Shown here piece after piece: positions 5,830-8,526 of a stretch of 8,526 nt of DNA. The stretch lies in the NCBI GenBank assembly GCA_947461805.1, contig CANHMJ010000057.1, forward strand, positions 1-8,526, in the 5' to 3' direction. The notes beneath the pieces were generated by a model. The model saw only the letters and a program-made list of their open reading frames with translations. It did no database searches and was not told the origin of the DNA. The first letter of the stretch is position 1. The number at the start of each line of letters is the position of its first letter. The DNA comes from Burkholderiaceae bacterium (lineage in GTDB: Bacteria; Pseudomonadota; Gammaproteobacteria; Burkholderiales; Burkholderiaceae). The translations under genes and the position numbers were made by a program.

Positions 5830-7194
5830 GTGTCAAAAATTGAATCAGCACTCGATAAGGCAGTCGCCACAATTCCAAGGCTCAAAAACTGGCTCATGGC
5901 CCCCCTTTACACCTTGTGGAAAAAAGCGTCTCCACACCTGAATAAATTTAAAAACTTAAATTACACCAACATCAAAGCGTTTACCCTGAAATACAAATGG
6001 CGCATCTTGCTTGTGCTGGTTGTGTTGTACGGTGGTTCAAAAGCCTACGATCATTTCAACCCTCCCCCTGAAAAAAAAGGCGGGGTCATCACGATCACCT
6101 CCGTAGTCGTAGATAAGAAAGAGGTTCCGCTCGTCATTGAGGCCACCGGCACGATCGTTAGTAATAGCATTGTGGATATTCGACCGATGGTGACGAATAC
6201 CGTTGCCAAAATTCATATTAAGGATGGGGAGGAAGTAAAAGAAGGGCAACTTCTGTTTACTTTAGACAATCGCAATAGCAAGGCGAATTACGAACGATTA
6301 AAGGCTTTAGCTGATGACGCGCAGAGGCAGTACTTGCGCGCCAAAGAACTGGTCGCTAAAAACTTTATTTCTAAGGCGGGTTTAGAGACCTCGCTAGCGA
6401 ATGCAATATCAGCGCAAGCTGCTGCACGTTCTGCAGAGGTGCAACTCTCTTTTGATTCAATCCGCTCCCCAATTAATGGTCGCGCAGGTATTGTGAATGT
6501 CTTCCCAGGCTCACTGGTGCAGGCAAGCAACGTTGTCACTACTGCAACTAGCTCAACCGCAACCTCTAGCGTTGGTTCCATGGTCACCATTACCCAACTT
6601 AATCCAATTAACGTCCAGTTTGTTATCCCAGAAAAAGATATTCCCATTTTGCTGGAGAACCAACTGGATGGTGAACCGCTGACCGTGAAGGTAACGGTGG
6701 GTGATTCTGGCAAAAGAACGTACCAAGGCAAGGTCTTGGTGATTGATAACCAAGTAGACCCTTCCATTGCAGCAGTTCGAATCAAAGCACAAATTCCAAA
6801 CGATGCCATGACGCTGCTGCCGGGGCAATTTGCGCGCATCTCTCTTGTGGCCAGTGATCTAAAAGATGCGCTTGTGGTTCCCTCACAAGCCATCGTCATT
6901 AATCCCCGCGGTCGGTTGGTCTATACCGTAGACAAGGATGGCAAAGCAGTATCCAAGCCGGTTAAAGTCGTTTATGAATACCAAGGTAATTCCGTTATCA
7001 CCGGCATTGAGTCGGGCGATAGAGTGGTAGTAGAGGGTAAGCAAAACCTAAGGCCTGGCAGTAAAACCAGGGAAGCTAAACCAGCTCCTGGGACTGCTCC
7101 TGCTGCCGCTGCTACCCCCTCCGCTGCTGTACCTGCCGCCTCCCCTGCTGCTGCAATGGCTCCAGAAACCCCTTCAGCACCCGCCAAAAAATGA
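5830..7194 (+). CDS. RND efflux membrane fusion (periplasmic adaptor) protein, MdtA-like
   Basis: Periplasmic adaptor linking an inner-membrane RND pump to an outer-membrane channel; 454 residues from GTG 5830. Order: a basic cytoplasmic segment (1-57), one membrane helix (about 59-73, ILLVLVVLYGG core), lipoyl/barrel-sandwich half (about 106-148, with IHIKDGEEVKEGQLLFTLDN), a coiled-coil hairpin (about 149-205), second lipoyl half SPINGRAGIVNVFPGS (213-228), then beta-barrel and membrane-proximal domains including DNQVDPSIAAVRIKAQ (306-321) and LLPGQFARI (329-337). These last motifs resemble MdtA/MuxA adaptors. Residues 418-454 are a Pro/Ala-rich tail. Odd points are the long N-terminus before the helix (adaptors usually have a short one or a lipoprotein signal) and a Ser/Thr-rich insert at 235-250. 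The ribosome site is weak (GAG 3 bases before GTG); an internal ATG at codon 23 is the alternative. It overlaps the pump gene by four bases (ATGA). The exported compound cannot be read from the sequence. Confidence 0.92.
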   Translation: MSKIESALDKAVATIPRLKNWLMAPLYTLWKKASPHLNKFKNLNYTNIKAFTLKYKWRILLVLVVLYGGSKAYDHFNPPPEKKGGVITITSVVVDKKEVPLVIEATGTIVSNSIVDIRPMVTNTVAKIHIKDGEEVKEGQLLFTLDNRNSKANYERLKALADDAQRQYLRAKELVAKNFISKAGLETSLANAISAQAAARSAEVQLSFDSIRSPINGRAGIVNVFPGSLVQASNVVTTATSSTATSSVGSMVTITQLNPINVQFVIPEKDIPILLENQLDGEPLTVKVTVGDSGKRTYQGKVLVIDNQVDPSIAAVRIKAQIPNDAMTLLPGQFARISLVASDLKDALVVPSQAIVINPRGRLVYTVDKDGKAVSKPVKVVYEYQGNSVITGIESGDRVVVEGKQNLRPGSKTREAKPAPGTAPAAAATPSAAVPAASPAAAMAPETPSAPAKK

Positions 7195-8526
7195 ACTTAT
7201 CTGAGTTATGCATACGCCGTCCGGTAATGACGGTATTGCTATCGGCATCAACAGTAATTACTGGCGTAGTTGCTTATCTCAATATTCCAGTCGCGGCATT
7301 GCCTAGCTTTAACACGCCGGTTATTTCTGTGAGCGCCTCGTTACCAGGGGCTTCACCAGAAAATATGGCTTCGGCTGTAGCGCTACCATTAGAAAAAGAG
7401 TTCTCTACCATTGATGGCATTAAGGTCATCAGCTCTACCAACTCCCTTGGTAGAACAAGCGTTACCCTTGAGTTCAATAGCGATCGTGATATCGATAAAG
7501 CTGCAGTCGATGTGCAAGCCGCACTACTGCGCGCCCAAAGACGCCTCCCGATTGAAATGACGGTGCCACCGTCTTACCGTAAAGTTAATCCAGCCGATAC
7601 ACCAATTTTGGTAGTGAGGATGCAGTCTCCTTCCGTGAGCCTCTCCGATTTAAATGACTATGCAGAAAATCTCCTCTCACCGAACTTATCGACCATCAGC
7701 GGTGTTGCACAGGTAATCGTCTATGGAGCAAAGCGTTATGCCGTCCGCGTACGCGTTAACCCAGATGCTTTAGGGAATCGTAATCTCACTATGGATGATG
7801 TCTCGGTTGCGATTAACAAAGCCAATGCAAATAGTCCTTTGGGTGTATTAGATGGCCCCCGCCAATCCATTACGATTTATGCCAACCCGCAATTGGTTAG
7901 ACCAGAACAATTTGGCAACCTCATTATTAGCCAGAAAAATGGCCTACCAATCTACCTCAAAGACGTAGCTGAAGTTGTTGAAAGCTATGAGGATGTGAAA
8001 ACCTGGGCCAGCGTGAATGGTGAGAGATCCATTGCAATTGCGGTATTACGTCAGCCGAACGCCAATACGGTTGAAGTGGTTAAAGCAGTGAAAGAGTTGC
8101 TGCCGAAACTGCAAAAGCAAATGCCAGACTCGGTTAAGATGCAGCTCGCAAATGACCGCTCGCTTTCCATTATTGAAGCAATACATGACGTCAATATCAC
8201 CTTAGCACTGACGGTGCTTCTCGTCGTGCTTGTGATGTTCTTATTCTTAAAACACCTTTCTGCCACGATCATCCCCTCAATCAGCCTACCTATCTCGCTG
8301 ATTGGCGCTTTCTCCTTATTATATTTTTTAGGTTATAGCCTAGACAATATTTCGTTACTGGGCATTACTTTGGCAGTGGGCTTGGTCGTGGATGATGCGA
8401 TTGTTGTGATAGAAAACATCACACGCTACATTGAGCAAGGCATGGATCCACTCAAAGCCGCACTCAAAGGAAGTAAAGAAGTCGGATTTACGATTATTTC
8501 CATTTCCCTTTCTTTGGTAGCCGTAT
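7191..8526 (+). CDS. RND efflux pump, hydrophobe/amphiphile (HAE-1) type, MdtC-like; 3' end beyond window
   Basis: Inner-membrane proton-driven exporter, N-terminal 445 codons only; full members are about 1,000-1,050 residues. The frame is open from ATG 7191 to the right edge without a stop. Visible are a first membrane helix (about 11-30) after CIRRPVMTVLL, the conserved VSASLPGASPENMASAV region, a periplasmic porter segment with PPSYRKVNPADTPI, then helices 2-4 (about 336-412) with the proton-relay pair Asp401-Asp402 in GLVVDDAIVVIENI. EVGFTIISISLSLVAV at the edge closely recalls the same region of E. coli MdtC. These features support an active drug/solvent-type transporter rather than a metal (CusA-like) one. 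Translation probably couples to the adaptor gene through the ATGA overlap, as no clear ribosome site is seen. Whether a second RND gene (MdtB/MdtC heterotrimer) or an outer-membrane factor follows is not visible. Confidence 0.93.
   Translation, partial: MNLSELCIRRPVMTVLLSASTVITGVVAYLNIPVAALPSFNTPVISVSASLPGASPENMASAVALPLEKEFSTIDGIKVISSTNSLGRTSVTLEFNSDRDIDKAAVDVQAALLRAQRRLPIEMTVPPSYRKVNPADTPILVVRMQSPSVSLSDLNDYAENLLSPNLSTISGVAQVIVYGAKRYAVRVRVNPDALGNRNLTMDDVSVAINKANANSPLGVLDGPRQSITIYANPQLVRPEQFGNLIISQKNGLPIYLKDVAEVVESYEDVKTWASVNGERSIAIAVLRQPNANTVEVVKAVKELLPKLQKQMPDSVKMQLANDRSLSIIEAIHDVNITLALTVLLVVLVMFLFLKHLSATIIPSISLPISLIGAFSLLYFLGYSLDNISLLGITLAVGLVVDDAIVVIENITRYIEQGMDPLKAALKGSKEVGFTIISISLSLVAV

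Noticed and set aside
6288..6899. 203-codon open frame on the minus strand opposite the efflux adaptor gene
   Set aside because: Ser/Thr-rich product with no recognisable domain, fully antisense to a well-supported gene.

Overview
The window looks like chromosomal DNA of a betaproteobacterium, most likely a Burkholderiales member of the Polynucleobacter type. This rests on the protein sequences as I remember the families and on gene order; no database search was possible. No rRNA, tRNA, CRISPR array, insertion sequence or phage gene is visible. Seven protein genes fill almost all of it, and no gene-free stretch exceeds about 190 bases.

Layout. Positions 1-190 are a structured intergenic tail with three inverted repeats; the last of these, followed by a T-run, looks like an intrinsic terminator for a rightward gene lying off the left edge. 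A leftward block follows, read from right to left: gloB (glyoxalase II), mltD (lipoprotein lytic transglycosylase) and prpE (propionyl-CoA synthetase). gloB and mltD are joined by a TGATG stop/start overlap. prpE follows mltD by 62 bases with no obvious terminator between, so gloB-mltD-prpE may be one transcript. A rightward pair, a YafS-like methyltransferase gene and rnhA (RNase HI), starts only 6 bases from the gloB start codon; the two coding regions overlap. After a 147-base gap comes a rightward RND efflux operon: a membrane fusion protein and, overlapping it by ATGA, an MdtC-like RND pump cut by the right edge after 445 codons.

Interpretation. mltD-gloB-methyltransferase-rnhA reproduces the order known from E. 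coli (mltD-gloB-yafS-rnhA-dnaQ). The expected dnaQ is absent after rnhA and the efflux operon stands in its place, in DNA that looks more A+T-rich in the lines I counted. That makes the rnhA/efflux boundary a likely rearrangement or insertion point. The genes do not form one pathway: PrpE feeds propionate into propionyl-CoA metabolism, GloB completes methylglyoxal detoxification, MltD remodels peptidoglycan, RNase HI removes RNA from RNA:DNA hybrids, and the RND pair exports toxic compounds. I see no convincing new multi-gene system. The points most worth a second look are the open -1 frame beyond the prpE stop after an A7 run, the 6-base divergent start junction that may imply leaderless mRNAs, the missing dnaQ, the long cytoplasmic N-terminus and Ser/Thr insert of the fusion protein, and the histone-like Lys/Ala/Pro tail of MltD.
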